This document shows positions 50,398-60,141 of a stretch of DNA of 64,000 nt, piece after piece; within the stretch, counting starts at the first letter, position 1; each line of letters starts with the position of its first letter. Position numbers and translations under genes: made by a program. This stretch comes from JANNPJ01 sp965200525 (lineage in GTDB: Bacteria > Actinomycetota > Actinomycetes > Actinomycetales > Kineosporiaceae): assembly GCA_965200525.1 (NCBI GenBank), contig OZ241368.1:5580001-5644000 (forward strand), given 5' to 3'. A model generated the notes under the pieces. It was not told where the DNA came from and did no database searches. It saw only the letters and a list, made by a program, of their open reading frames with translations.

Positions 50398-51366
50398 GTG
50401 GTGCAACGGCGAACGGCGAGCGCACTGCAGGACGCCGACCTGGCCCGGATCCTGGCCGCTGTGCCGGGTCTGGAGGCCGAGCGCGGGCCGCGGGTGCTGG
50501 AGCGGGTGCCCGGCGGCCTGACCAACGTCAACGTGAAGGTCACCTTCACCGGGAGCACCGCCGAACCCGGCCGGCCCCGGGCGGTGATCGCCCGGATCGC
50601 CACCGACGACAGCGTGCTGCTGGCCATCGACCGGGACGCCGAGCACCTCAACAGCCTGGCCGCGGCCGCCGCCGGGGCCGCGCCGGCGGTGATCGGCCGG
50701 TCGGCCGAGGCCGGCGTGCTGGTGGTCGAGTGGGTCGAGGGCCGCACCCTGGCCGCGGCCGACCTGCGCGAGGACGCCAACCTGCCCCGGGTGGCCGAGG
50801 CGTTCCGCCGGCTGCACGCCGCCCCCCGGTTCGCCGGCGACTTCGACATGTTCGCCGTCCAGCGCCGATACCTGGGCATCGTCCAGGAGCACGGTTTCCG
50901 GCTGCCGGCCGGTTACCTTGACCGGTTGCCCGCCTTCGAGGCGATCGAGCGGGCCCTGGCCGTGCGGGCCGAACCGACCGTGCCCTGCCACAACGACCTG
51001 CTGGCCGAGAACTTCGTGGACGACGGCGAGCGGCTGTGGCTGATCGACTTCGAGTACTCCGGCAACAACGAGGCCTGTTTCGAGCTCGGCAACGCGGCGG
51101 CCGAGTCGTTCCTGAGCACCGAGCAGCTGGCCGAGCTGGTCCGGCTCTACTTCGGCCGGCCCGATCCGGCGCGTCTGGCCCGGGCCCGGCTGTTCGCGCT
51201 GGCCTCGATGTTCGGCTGGACGCTGTGGGGCGTGATCCAGGACGGCGCCAGCACCGTGGATTTCGATTTCTGGTCGTGGGGAACGGCGAAGTACGAGCGA
51301 GCGGTGGCGGAGTTCGAGGGTCCGGACTTCGACCGGCTGCTGGGGGAGGTCACCGTGAGCGCCTGA
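50398..51366 (+). CDS. Choline/ethanolamine kinase-like phosphotransferase
   Basis: The protein has 322 residues from a GTG at 50398 (a second GTG follows at once); AAAGAGGTG lies just upstream. It is an APH-type kinase: VPGGLTNVNVKV as nucleotide loop, Brenner motif PCHNDLLAENF (catalytic Asp) and LIDFEYSGNN (metal Asp), as in choline/ethanolamine kinases. A catabolic rather than lipid role is possible, because an APC permease follows at 66 bp and a dimethylglycine-type dehydrogenase is divergent. The substrate is inferred only. Confidence 0.87.
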   Translation: MVQRRTASALQDADLARILAAVPGLEAERGPRVLERVPGGLTNVNVKVTFTGSTAEPGRPRAVIARIATDDSVLLAIDRDAEHLNSLAAAAAGAAPAVIGRSAEAGVLVVEWVEGRTLAAADLREDANLPRVAEAFRRLHAAPRFAGDFDMFAVQRRYLGIVQEHGFRLPAGYLDRLPAFEAIERALAVRAEPTVPCHNDLLAENFVDDGERLWLIDFEYSGNNEACFELGNAAAESFLSTEQLAELVRLYFGRPDPARLARARLFALASMFGWTLWGVIQDGASTVDFDFWSWGTAKYERAVAEFEGPDFDRLLGEVTVSA

Positions 51367-51432
51367 CCGACCGCTCCACCCGCCCGGTTCTTCCCGCAAG
51401 CCCCCCGCTCTCTGCTCTGGAGGATCGACCTC

Positions 51433-53022
51433 ATGCCCGAAGGCCACGAAACACTCAGCGACGACGAGCACCGGCTCGCCGAGCTCGGCTACAAGCAGGA
51501 ACTGCACCGCACCTGGTCCAGCTTCTCGAACTTCGCCATCTCGTTCTCGATCATCTCGATCCTGGCCGGCTGCTTCACCACGTTCGGGCAGGCCTGGAAC
51601 AACGGCGGCCCGATCGCCATCTCGATCGGCTGGCCCGTCATCTCGGCGTTCATCCTGGTGATCGGCCTGTGCATGTCCGAGCTGGTCTCGGCCTACCCGA
51701 CCTCGGGCGGGATCTACTGGTGGGCCAGCAAGCTGGGCGGGGTCAAGGCCGGCTACTACACCGGCTGGCTGAACCTGGCCGGGCTGGTGGCCATCCTGGC
51801 CTCGGTCGCCTACGGCGCCGCCACCTACCTGAACGTGCTGATCGACCTGTTCTCGGACTCCTACGCCACCAGCTTCCTCGGCGGTGAGCCGCTGCGGCAG
51901 CAGTTCTTCTGGTTCGCCGTGCTGCTGATCGTGATCACCGCGCTGAACATCTTCAGCTCGCACCTGCTGGCCGTGATCAACAACGTCTCGGTCTGGTGGC
52001 ACGTGGCCGGCACGGCGATCGTCGTCCTGGTGGTGGCGATCACGCCGAAGAGCCACCAGAGCCTGTCGTTCGTGTTCACCGAGCGAATCAACAACTCCGG
52101 CTTCGGCGACGTCCACGGGGGCAAGTTCTGGTTCTTCGCCCTGCCGCTGGGCTTCCTGCTCACCCAGTACACGATCACCGGGTACGACGCCTCGGCCCAC
52201 CTCTCGGAGGAGACCCAGGGCGCGGCCAACGGCGCGGCCAAGGGCATCTGGCAGTCGATCCTGTACTCGGCCATCGGCGGCTGGATCCTGCTGCTGGCCT
52301 TCCTGTTCGCCGCCACCCACGTGGACACGATCAACTCGGTCGACCCGACCCAGAACCCGTACGGTCCGGGCAGCGTGATCGCCCTGCTGGCCTCGGCCCT
52401 CACCCCGGGCATGCTGAAACTGGTGATCTTCATCAGCATGTCGGGCCAGATCTACTGCTCGACCGCCTGCATGACCTCGACCTCCCGGATGATGTTCGCG
52501 TTCAGCCGGGACGGCGCCGTCCCCGGTTCGCGGCTCTGGTCCAAGGTCAACGTCAACGGGACGCCGCGCAACGCCGTCCTGCTGAGCGCGGTCGTGGCTC
52601 TGGTGCTGACCCTGCCGGCCCTCTACAAGAGCCCGACCGGGGCCCCGACCGCCTTCCTGGCCGTGGTCTCGATCGGCGTGATCGGCCTCTACCTGGCCTT
52701 CGCCATCCCGATCTGGTACCGCTGGAAGGCCGGCGACGCCTGGAAGCCGGGCCCGTGGACGCTGGGCTCCAAGTACCGGTGGATGTCGCTGCTGGCGGTC
52801 GGCGAGATCGCCGTCACCTCGGTGTACTTCATCCTGCCGTTCGGCCCGGCGGGCACGCCCTGGTCGGACTCGTTCACCTGGGCCGCGGTGAACTACGCCC
52901 CCCTGGTCATGATCGTCCTGTTCGGGGCCCTCTACATCGCCTGGCACGTGTCGGTGAAGAACTGGTTCACGGGCCCCAAGATCCAGGTCGAGACGCCGCC
53001 ACCCGCGCCGTCGACCGTCTGA
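51433..53022 (+). CDS. APC-family amino acid/amine permease
   Basis: The protein has 529 residues with about 12 membrane segments. The start EHRLAELGYKQELHRTWSSFSNFAISFSIISILAGC is that of the APC transporters for choline, ethanolamine, GABA and amino acids; the conserved TGYDASAHLSEET loop is present. GGAGG lies 9 bases before the ATG. It is probably cotranscribed with the kinase-like gene, whose substrate it may import. A terminator hairpin follows. Confidence 0.92.
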   Translation: MPEGHETLSDDEHRLAELGYKQELHRTWSSFSNFAISFSIISILAGCFTTFGQAWNNGGPIAISIGWPVISAFILVIGLCMSELVSAYPTSGGIYWWASKLGGVKAGYYTGWLNLAGLVAILASVAYGAATYLNVLIDLFSDSYATSFLGGEPLRQQFFWFAVLLIVITALNIFSSHLLAVINNVSVWWHVAGTAIVVLVVAITPKSHQSLSFVFTERINNSGFGDVHGGKFWFFALPLGFLLTQYTITGYDASAHLSEETQGAANGAAKGIWQSILYSAIGGWILLLAFLFAATHVDTINSVDPTQNPYGPGSVIALLASALTPGMLKLVIFISMSGQIYCSTACMTSTSRMMFAFSRDGAVPGSRLWSKVNVNGTPRNAVLLSAVVALVLTLPALYKSPTGAPTAFLAVVSIGVIGLYLAFAIPIWYRWKAGDAWKPGPWTLGSKYRWMSLLAVGEIAVTSVYFILPFGPAGTPWSDSFTWAAVNYAPLVMIVLFGALYIAWHVSVKNWFTGPKIQVETPPPAPSTV

Positions 53023-53056
53023 CCGCCCGCTGCGCAGCCACTCCACCACCGCTCAG

Positions 53057-53099
53057 AACGCGGCGTCCACGGTGCTTTTGGGCCGGTGGACGCCGCGTT
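53057..53099 (+). terminator. Terminator hairpin after the APC permease
   Basis: Fourteen-base arms AACGCGGCGTCCAC and its exact complement enclose a 15-base loop, 34 bp past the permease stop. The rest of the 53023-53275 gap shows no gene; it holds the promoter of the next gene (possibly GTAGTCT near 53231). Confidence 0.75.
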
Positions 53100-53275
53100 C
53101 GCGGTCGGCCGGGTCTTGCGGGACGCCGAGAACAGGCGATCTGTCAGGGTTTGCCAGCATCCGCAAAAGACTCACCTCGGACTATCTGCGACACAAGCGT
53201 CGTTCTGGCCGGAAGCGGACCCGGGTCGCTGTAGTCTGCGCACGACTTCGCCGGCTGCTCACCTTGGAGGAAACG

Positions 53276-54094
53276 GTGTCTCGCACCGTCGCACGTCGTG
53301 GCGCACTCGCCGCACTGGCCGCAACCCCGCTCACCGCCTGGCTGTTCGCCGGCTCCGCCCGGGCCGACTCCGGCTCCTCCGGCGGCGGTATCCCGAAGGG
53401 CTACGAGGGGGTCGACCCCCGAACGGCCAAGCGGGTTCCGCTCTGGCAGGAGCTGAGCACGAAGGACCCGCTGTTCCCGGGCGACCCGGCGTTCAGCTAC
53501 GAGATCTACAACACCATCGCGAACGACGGCTACCTGCTGGAGCACATCACCAGCCTGGGCACCCACACCGGCACCCACATCAGCGCTCCCGGCCACTTCG
53601 TCGAGGGGGCCAAGCTGCTCAGCCAGCTCGACGAGGGCTGGACCCTGATGCCGCTGGCCGTGATCGACGTCCGTAAGCGGGTGAAGACCGACGGCGGCGA
53701 CTTCAGCCTCGGGGTGGCCGAACTGAAGGCTTGGGAGCGCAAGTTCGGCAAGTTCCCGCCGAACGGCTGCGTGCTGCTGCTGAGCTCGTTCGGCGAGCGG
53801 TTCACCGATCCCAGCTACTTCGACCCCGCGCCCGGATTCACCGGCGAGGCCTGCGCCTGGCTGTTCGACCAGCGGCACATCCGGGCCACCGGCTCGGACA
53901 CCTTCGGCCCCGACGCGACGTCGGACGAGGACTTCTCGGCCACCCTGACCACCCTCCAGAAGGGCGGCATCACGGTCGAGAACGTCGGCCCGGGGCTGGA
54001 GAAGATGCGCCCGTACGGCGACTGGGTGTCGATCAACGGTGGCCGGCCGAAGTTCTCCGGGTTCCAGATGGGCATCACCGGCTTCACCAAGTAG
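53276..54094 (+). CDS. Secreted cyclase-family (kynurenine formamidase-like) protein
   Basis: The protein has 272 residues from the GTG at 53276 with TTGGAGGAAA upstream. The N terminus VARRGALAALAATPLTAWLFAGSARA is a signal peptide with a twin arginine, so Tat export is likely. The cyclase (PF04199) fold is clear: LWQELSTKDPLFPGD, the metal motif HTGTHISAPGHF and GFTGEACAWLFDQRHIRATGSDTFGPD. The family motif is HxGTHxDxPxH; here Ser replaces the Asp, which may alter metal binding. It acts outside the cytoplasm if exported. The substrate is unknown. Confidence 0.85.
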   Translation: MSRTVARRGALAALAATPLTAWLFAGSARADSGSSGGGIPKGYEGVDPRTAKRVPLWQELSTKDPLFPGDPAFSYEIYNTIANDGYLLEHITSLGTHTGTHISAPGHFVEGAKLLSQLDEGWTLMPLAVIDVRKRVKTDGGDFSLGVAELKAWERKFGKFPPNGCVLLLSSFGERFTDPSYFDPAPGFTGEACAWLFDQRHIRATGSDTFGPDATSDEDFSATLTTLQKGGITVENVGPGLEKMRPYGDWVSINGGRPKFSGFQMGITGFTK

Positions 54095-54134
54095 CCGGGA
54101 TCAGGTTACCCGGGATCAGGTAGCCGGGATCAGC
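54092..54134. repeat. Three near-identical copies of TAGCCGGGATCAGG
   Basis: The 14-base unit occurs three times at 14-15 bp spacing, starting with the TAG stop codon of the cyclase gene and running into the stop region of the convergent GGDEF-EAL gene. Confidence 0.85.
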
Positions 54135-56661
54135 CGCTGACGCCGTCCACGTACCGGCCGGCGAACTCCAGGTCGGCCAGGAATCGCGGCTGGGAGTACA
54201 GAAACCCCTGCCCCAGCAGGACTCCCAGGTCGGCCAGCGCGAACACCTGGGCCTCGGTCTCGATGCCCTCGGCGATCAGGTCCAGCCCCAGGTCGAGGAT
54301 CAGGGTGGCGGCGGCGTCCCGGACCGCCGCCGCCCGGGTTCCCGGCTCGGCCGTGGTCAGCGAGTGGTCCAGCTTGACGATGTCGATCGGCAACCGGAGC
54401 AGGTAGCTCAGCCCGCTGAACCCTGCGCCGAAGTCGTCCAGGGCCAGCCGCACGTCCAGGGCCCGGATCCGGGACAGCACCGCGGCCGAGGCGTCCAGGT
54501 CGGGCACCCGGCCGGTCTCGGTGATCTCGAGGATCAGGGCCTCGCCGCGCAACCGGTGCCGGTCCAGGGTGTCCTGCACGGTGGTGATCAGCCGAGGGTC
54601 TCCGGTCCGCGGCCCGGACAGGTTGACGTGCACGCAGAGCTCGCCCAGCCCGGGACTGCGCCGCAACAGCGCGATGTCACGGCAGGCGGTGTCCAGCACC
54701 TGCTCCTCGAGCGCGCCCAGCATGCCCGCCTCCTCGGCCGCGGCCAGCAACAGTTCGGCCGGCAGCAGGCCGTGCCGGGGGTGCTGCCAGCGGACCAGGG
54801 CCTCCAGGGCGACCATCCGGTTGCTGTGCAGCCCGACCACCGGCTGGTACATCACGTCGATGCTGCCGCCGGCCCGCATCAGCGGATCGGCCCGCTTGGT
54901 CGCCAGCAACACCCGAAGGTCGCCGAGCAGGGCGGACGTCGAGTCGTCGTTCATGTCCGGCCGGAACGTGACGAGCTGGCTCTTGCCCCGCCGCTTGGCC
55001 GCGTACATCGCCGCGTCGACCCGGGCCATCAGCCCGTCGGCGCTGGTCGCGGGCTCGTCCGGATCGGTGACGGCGACCCCGATGCTGGCCCCGACCCGCA
55101 CGTTGCTGCCCTCGCCGTTGCCGTCCCGCAGCAGGAAGGGCTGGTTCAGGGCGGCCAGGATCGCCTCGGCCACCAGCTCGGCGCTGTCCGGCGCCGCCTC
55201 CAGCAGGACGGCGAACTCGTCTCCACCGAGCCGGGCGACGGTGTCGGTCCGGTGCACGCACTCCAGCAGCCGGCCGGCCACCGCCTGCAGCAGCTCGTCG
55301 CCCGCCGCGTGCCCGAGCCCGTCGTTGACCAGCTTGAAGTCGTCCAGGTCGCAGAAGATCAGGCCGAGCGGGTGGTGGTCCGAGCGGTGCCGGGCGATCG
55401 CGTGGTCGAGCCGGTCGCGGAACAGGGCCCGGTTGGCCAGACCGGTCAGCGAGTCGTTGAACGCCTGCTCGCTGAGCTGGTCCTGGCTCAGCCGCAACTG
55501 GGTGAGCAGCCGCACGTTGTCCATCAGGGTGATCAGCTGGCGGACCACCACCAGGACGACCAGGCCCAGCCCGACGAACGTCTCGACCGGGTCGATGTGC
55601 GAGTCGGTGAGCAGCTGGCCGATGACCAGCGAGCCGGTGATGGCCAGGGGCAGGTAGGGCAGCAGCACCAGGCCGCGCTCGCTGCTGCGGCGGCGGGCCG
55701 GGTCGGCCTTCGGCGTCGGCGGTTCGGGCGCCAGCGCGCCGAGCGCCAGCAGCGCCGGCCCGACCTGGAAGCCGATGTTGAAGATCGGCGGCATGCTGTG
55801 GGCGTCGATGCTGATCAGGTAGAGGAAGAAGCTGTCCGAGACCGAGATGCAGATGATGCCCAGCCCGAACAGGGTGAGTGCGGCCGGGTTGCGGGGCTGG
55901 CGGAACCGGCCCAGCAGCACCACGAAGACGACCAGCATCAGGTCGGTCACCGGGTAGCCGAGCGCGACCAGGAACTCGGGCAGTTTCGGGCCCCGGCTGT
56001 CGATCGCCGCGCCCAGCGAGGTGGCCCAGGTGAGCAGGAACAGTGAGCCGACCACCACCAGGCTGTCCAGGACGAAGACGATCCGGAAGAACGGCCGGGT
56101 CGCGGTCTGGCCGACCCGGGCCGCGCTGCCGACCGATCGCCGACCCTGCCCGTCCCGGGCCGGGAACACCCAGAGCGCCGGCAGGGCCAGCACCGGCAGG
56201 CAGAAGTAGCCGACGTCGGCCAGGGACGGCGAGGGCAGGTCGATGTGGTCGAACACCTGGTAGTACGACCACACCGCCTGGCCGAAGCTCCAGCCGGTGG
56301 TGCCCAGGGCCAGTAGCAGCCGCCAGCGCCGGTCGGGAACCACGCTGCGCCGCCACGACCACCAGCAGCAGGCCGCGGCGCTGAGCCCGGCGGCGAGCTG
56401 GGCCGAGTCGTCGACGGCCTGGCTCGCGACCTCGTCCAGCAGGCCGCTGACCGACACCAGAACGCTGATCAGCAGGCAGAGACCGGCGATCCAAGAGGCG
56501 ATCGGCAGCATCCGGGACGGCCCCACCGGAGCCGCAGCGGTTGCTGGCACGGCCCGGGGGCGGGGCGGGAACGGGTCGGCGGGGCGGGTGCCGCTCTGCG
56601 GGCGCACGTGAGAGTCCTGTCCAGCGCGATGCCTCGCGGCCTGCCTGGAGCTGTCGCCCAC
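54130..56661 (-). CDS. Membrane GGDEF-EAL protein (c-di-GMP turnover), first of two
   Basis: The protein has 843 residues from a GTG at 56661. A Pro/Ala-rich cytoplasmic start is followed by about eight or nine membrane helices (about 50-370), then a coiled coil, GGDEF (RLGGDEFAVLLE, motif 479-483) and EAL (ALEALVRWQHP, E620; later VKLDHSL, GIETE, LGQGFLYSQP). Both active-site motifs look intact, so it could make or degrade c-di-GMP. It shares orientation and layout with the next gene at 56764 but the two are only moderately similar. The membrane part may sense a signal. Confidence 0.93.
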   Translation of the reverse strand: MGDSSRQAARHRAGQDSHVRPQSGTRPADPFPPRPRAVPATAAAPVGPSRMLPIASWIAGLCLLISVLVSVSGLLDEVASQAVDDSAQLAAGLSAAACCWWSWRRSVVPDRRWRLLLALGTTGWSFGQAVWSYYQVFDHIDLPSPSLADVGYFCLPVLALPALWVFPARDGQGRRSVGSAARVGQTATRPFFRIVFVLDSLVVVGSLFLLTWATSLGAAIDSRGPKLPEFLVALGYPVTDLMLVVFVVLLGRFRQPRNPAALTLFGLGIICISVSDSFFLYLISIDAHSMPPIFNIGFQVGPALLALGALAPEPPTPKADPARRRSSERGLVLLPYLPLAITGSLVIGQLLTDSHIDPVETFVGLGLVVLVVVRQLITLMDNVRLLTQLRLSQDQLSEQAFNDSLTGLANRALFRDRLDHAIARHRSDHHPLGLIFCDLDDFKLVNDGLGHAAGDELLQAVAGRLLECVHRTDTVARLGGDEFAVLLEAAPDSAELVAEAILAALNQPFLLRDGNGEGSNVRVGASIGVAVTDPDEPATSADGLMARVDAAMYAAKRRGKSQLVTFRPDMNDDSTSALLGDLRVLLATKRADPLMRAGGSIDVMYQPVVGLHSNRMVALEALVRWQHPRHGLLPAELLLAAAEEAGMLGALEEQVLDTACRDIALLRRSPGLGELCVHVNLSGPRTGDPRLITTVQDTLDRHRLRGEALILEITETGRVPDLDASAAVLSRIRALDVRLALDDFGAGFSGLSYLLRLPIDIVKLDHSLTTAEPGTRAAAVRDAAATLILDLGLDLIAEGIETEAQVFALADLGVLLGQGFLYSQPRFLADLEFAGRYVDGVSG

Positions 56662-56763
56662 GCTGCCGCCCTTCTTCGCGCCGACCTCCGCGCGGGCAGA
56701 TTATATGCGGATCATTGCCGCGATATGCCGGGAGCTGTCACCGAAGTGTGTCAGCTTGATCGC

Positions 56764-59037
56764 TCAGTGGATACGGCCGGCGTCCAGTTGAGCCTGCCAG
56801 TTGGCGGCCCAGTTCACCAGGGCGTCGGCCGGCATCGGCCGGGCGATGTGGTACCCCTGCAGGACGTCGATGCCCAGCTCCCGGATGGTCCGGGCGATCT
56901 GCTCGTCCTCCACCCCCTCGGCCACCGTGCGCAGGCCCAGGCCCTGGGCCATCTGGTTGGTCGAGGCGACGATGATCCGGCTGCGCGGATCGCTGCGCAC
57001 CTTGCTGACGAACGAGCGGTCCAGCTTGAGCTCGTGCACCGGCAGGTCGCGCAGGTAGGACAGTGACGAGAACCCGGTGCCGTAGTCGTCGATCGACACC
57101 TGGACCCGGTGCCGGCGGATCTCCAGCAGGGCCCGGCGGGCCCGCTCCGGATCGGCCAGCAGCGAGTCCTCGGTGACCTCGAGGATGAGGGTGTCGGGGG
57201 GCAGGTCGGCGGCGTCGATCCGCTCCATCAGGCGTTCCAACAGGGCCGGGTTCAGCAGTTCGGGGGGCGCGATGTTGAACGACACCTGGGCCGTGAACCC
57301 TTGCCGCAGCCACTGCTTGACGTCGCGCAGCACCAACTCGATCACGGTCTCGGTGAGCAGCGGCATCAACCCGCTCTGCCGGGCGATCGGCAGGAACGAG
57401 TCCGGGGTCTGGACGCCGAGCCGGGGGTGCTCCCAGCGGACCAGGGCCTCGACGCCGGTCAGCCGCCGGCTGCTCGCGTCGACCTGGGGCTGGTACCAGG
57501 TCCGCAACTGGCCGGCCGGGATCCCGATCCGCAGGTACTCGGCCGTCTTCAGCCGCTCGGTGGTGAACTCGTCGCGGTCCGGGTCGTACCGCAGCGAGCC
57601 GGCTCGCGTCGTCTTGGCCTGGTACATCGCGATGTCGGCCCGGCGGAGCAGGTCGGTGCGGGGGTCGGCGGCCGAGCTGATCGCCACCCCGACCGAGGAG
57701 CCCATGATGAAGGTGTGGCCCTGCACCTCGATCGGCTCGGCCACCACCTCGCGCAGCCAGTCCGCGGTCCGCATCGCGACCACGTCGTCCCCGGTGGGCA
57801 GGGTGATCGCGAATTCGTCCCCGCCCAGCCGGGCGACCAGTGCGTCGTCGTCGACCTCGGCCCGCAGCCGGCGGGCGATCAGCCGCAGCACCTGGTCACC
57901 GGCGACGTGGCCGAGGGTGTCGTTCACGTCCTTGAACCCGTCCAGGTCGATCAGCAGCAGGGTGATCGACGCCGGGTTCTCGTCGGACTGCAGCCGGGCC
58001 AGCAGCGCCCGCCGGTTGGGCAGCCCGGTCAGGTCGTCGGTCAGCGACAGCCGGTAGGCCTCGGTGGCGCCCTGGGCCTCGCGCAGGGCCAGCACCATCC
58101 GGGCCCCGGCCGCGGTCAGGGTGATCACGGCCGGCACCACCAGGTACAGGCTCTGCCCGTCGGGACTGGTGAAGACCAGCACGAACACCGCGATCAGGGC
58201 GGCCACGAACGGCGGCACCACGCTGCGCCGCCCGGTCCGGAGCACGGTCCGCCGGCGCGGGCCGCAGGCTCCGGTGATGATCAGCGCGATCGCCACCGCC
58301 CAGCTCAGCGAGAGCAGCGGGCTGAAGTCGTATCCTCGCTCGGCCAGGTCCCAGGTGAAGATGCTGTCCGTGACCGCCATCAGGCTGAAGCCGGACAGCA
58401 GGATCAACGACCGGCCCGACCAGCCCCGCCGGGTCAGCAGATCGGCGAACACCACCGAGGCCAGGGTCAGGTCGAGCAGGGGGTAGAGCAGCGCCAGCAA
58501 GGCGCCGAATCCGCGTCCGTCCAACCGGGAGGCGGCCGGGGTCAGCAGAACGGCCCCGGACAGGGTGATCGCCCCGCCGACCACCACCACCGACTCGACC
58601 GCGGTGGTCAGGCTGATCGTGCCGCCCCCGCGGTTGACCAGGTCGAGCACCAGGAACACGGCCATCAAGGCGTACGAGAACAAGAAGAAGACGTCCGCCG
58701 GTCCGGGGGAGTTGAGCAGATCGGGTCGGGCCGTGGCGCTGGAGATCACCGATCCGACGGCCCAGCAGACCATCGAGACCAGCAGGGCCAGGGTCGCGGC
58801 CCGCCGTTCCCGCCAGGCCACCGCGGCACTGACCAGCCGCCCGAGGAAGACCACGCCCATCGTCGCGATGCTGCCCATCAGCGCCGACTCGGCCACCTGG
58901 CGGCTGCTGCCCTGCTGCACCGGCACGGTGATCATGGCGACGCAGGACGCGGCCAGCGCCAGCCAGCCGATCCGGCCGAACCAGATCGAGATCCGGGCCC
59001 CTCGACTTCGCTCCGGCTGAGCGGGGGCAGGCGGCAC
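56764..59037 (-). CDS. Membrane GGDEF-EAL protein (c-di-GMP turnover), second of two
   Basis: The protein has 757 residues from a GTG at 59037 with GAGGAAGG directly before it. About nine or ten membrane helices cover residues 20-305. GGDEF (ARLGGDEFAITL, motif 405-409) and EAL (GVEALVRWEHP, E530; SIDDYGTGFSSL, ELKLDRSFV, AEGVED, LQGYHIARPM) follow. Both sites look complete. The ribosome site is very close to the start, so a slightly later start is possible. About 100 bp separate it from the next minus-strand gene, 54130-56661, with no terminator seen. Confidence 0.93.
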   Translation of the reverse strand: MPPAPAQPERSRGARISIWFGRIGWLALAASCVAMITVPVQQGSSRQVAESALMGSIATMGVVFLGRLVSAAVAWRERRAATLALLVSMVCWAVGSVISSATARPDLLNSPGPADVFFLFSYALMAVFLVLDLVNRGGGTISLTTAVESVVVVGGAITLSGAVLLTPAASRLDGRGFGALLALLYPLLDLTLASVVFADLLTRRGWSGRSLILLSGFSLMAVTDSIFTWDLAERGYDFSPLLSLSWAVAIALIITGACGPRRRTVLRTGRRSVVPPFVAALIAVFVLVFTSPDGQSLYLVVPAVITLTAAGARMVLALREAQGATEAYRLSLTDDLTGLPNRRALLARLQSDENPASITLLLIDLDGFKDVNDTLGHVAGDQVLRLIARRLRAEVDDDALVARLGGDEFAITLPTGDDVVAMRTADWLREVVAEPIEVQGHTFIMGSSVGVAISSAADPRTDLLRRADIAMYQAKTTRAGSLRYDPDRDEFTTERLKTAEYLRIGIPAGQLRTWYQPQVDASSRRLTGVEALVRWEHPRLGVQTPDSFLPIARQSGLMPLLTETVIELVLRDVKQWLRQGFTAQVSFNIAPPELLNPALLERLMERIDAADLPPDTLILEVTEDSLLADPERARRALLEIRRHRVQVSIDDYGTGFSSLSYLRDLPVHELKLDRSFVSKVRSDPRSRIIVASTNQMAQGLGLRTVAEGVEDEQIARTIRELGIDVLQGYHIARPMPADALVNWAANWQAQLDAGRIH

Positions 59038-59058
59038 CCTTCCTCATCGGGCTCTTGA

Positions 59059-60030
59059 TCAGCTGACCTGAGAGGGACCACCCGACCAGCCGATCCCGCC
59101 GGGATCGGCCGAAACGTCCCAGATCGGGCCGAGCCCGATGGGATTGGGCTGCGGGAAACCGGCTCGGCAGGCGGCCGCGACCGGATGCAGGGTCTCGGCC
59201 AGGTCGATCAGCTCCCCGGTCGCGGCCAGGTCGGCCCAGGGCCGGACGGCGACCCGGTCGGTGGTCGCCTCGACCTCGGTCAGCAGGTCCCAGCCGGCCG
59301 GGGTCAGGGCCGACTCGGGCTCCGGGCCGATCAGCTCGCGGGCCCGCAGGCGTTCGACCGCGCCGTCCCACTCCTCGTCGTCCCAGCCCCGGGCCGGCTG
59401 CAGGACCGCCCGGACCAGGTCGCCCGAGCAGCGCAGGGCCAGGGTCTCCAGCCCGGTCAGGTCGGCGCCGACCAGGGCGGCCAGGTGCCCGTCGCCGCGG
59501 TGCTCGCGCAGGGTGGTGGCAGCCTGCCAGAGCGCCGCGTACGGATCGTCGGGCCGGGCCAGAGCGGCGTTGGCCGCGCCGAGGGCCCGGCCGGAGCTCT
59601 CGACCGCCGTCGCCGCCGGCCACAACCGGTCGGCCAGGGCGGCCACGCCGGCCGGCTCGATCACGTCACCGGTCAGCGCCCGCAGGGCCGCGGCCGCACC
59701 CGCGGCCCGGGCGGCCAGCGCCGCCTGCGGATCGATCAGCTCCCAGACCGCCGGCAACGCCCGGGCCACCGGCACCGGGGAGAAGGTGAAGTAGAGCGCC
59801 GTCACCGGGGCCGGTCCGACCGGTCCCAGCGGGGCGGTCCGGCCGGCGAAGTAGGCCCGCCAGAAACCGCGCAGGCCCGCCGCCTCGAACCCGGCCCGCC
59901 CCTCGGCCGTGAAGTAGCTGACGGCGTGCACCGGTTCGAACAGCGTCCACAGGCCCCGGGCCTGTCGAGCCGGGGTGTTCGAGTTCGCGTTCGAGTTCAG
60001 CTTCGCGGTCGGGTTCGCGGTCTGGTTCAT
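59059..60030 (-). CDS. SCO6745-like helix-turn-helix family protein
   Basis: The protein has 323 residues from the ATG at 60030. It matches the actinobacterial SCO6745 family: LWTLFEPVHAVSYFTAEGRAGFEAAGLRGFWRAYFAGR at the start, FSPVPVARALPAVW, and a C-terminal winged-helix-like part (ERLRARELIGPEPESALTPAGWDLLTEVEATTD). The function is unknown. The first 20 residues (NQTANPTAKLNSNANSNT) come from a degenerate tandem repeat of TTCG-type hexamers and may be expendable. A hexamer CACGAT lies six bases before the ATG. Confidence 0.75.
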   Translation of the reverse strand: MNQTANPTAKLNSNANSNTPARQARGLWTLFEPVHAVSYFTAEGRAGFEAAGLRGFWRAYFAGRTAPLGPVGPAPVTALYFTFSPVPVARALPAVWELIDPQAALAARAAGAAAALRALTGDVIEPAGVAALADRLWPAATAVESSGRALGAANAALARPDDPYAALWQAATTLREHRGDGHLAALVGADLTGLETLALRCSGDLVRAVLQPARGWDDEEWDGAVERLRARELIGPEPESALTPAGWDLLTEVEATTDRVAVRPWADLAATGELIDLAETLHPVAAACRAGFPQPNPIGLGPIWDVSADPGGIGWSGGPSQVS

Positions 60031-60141
60031 CACGGCATCGTGCCCGACACGGGCCCTCGGCAACGAGCCCCCGGCCCTGGGCTCTAGGCTGTCGCCGCGC
60101 ACGCAAGGGGGGCGCAGGCGTATCAAGGAGGAGAAGTCGCG

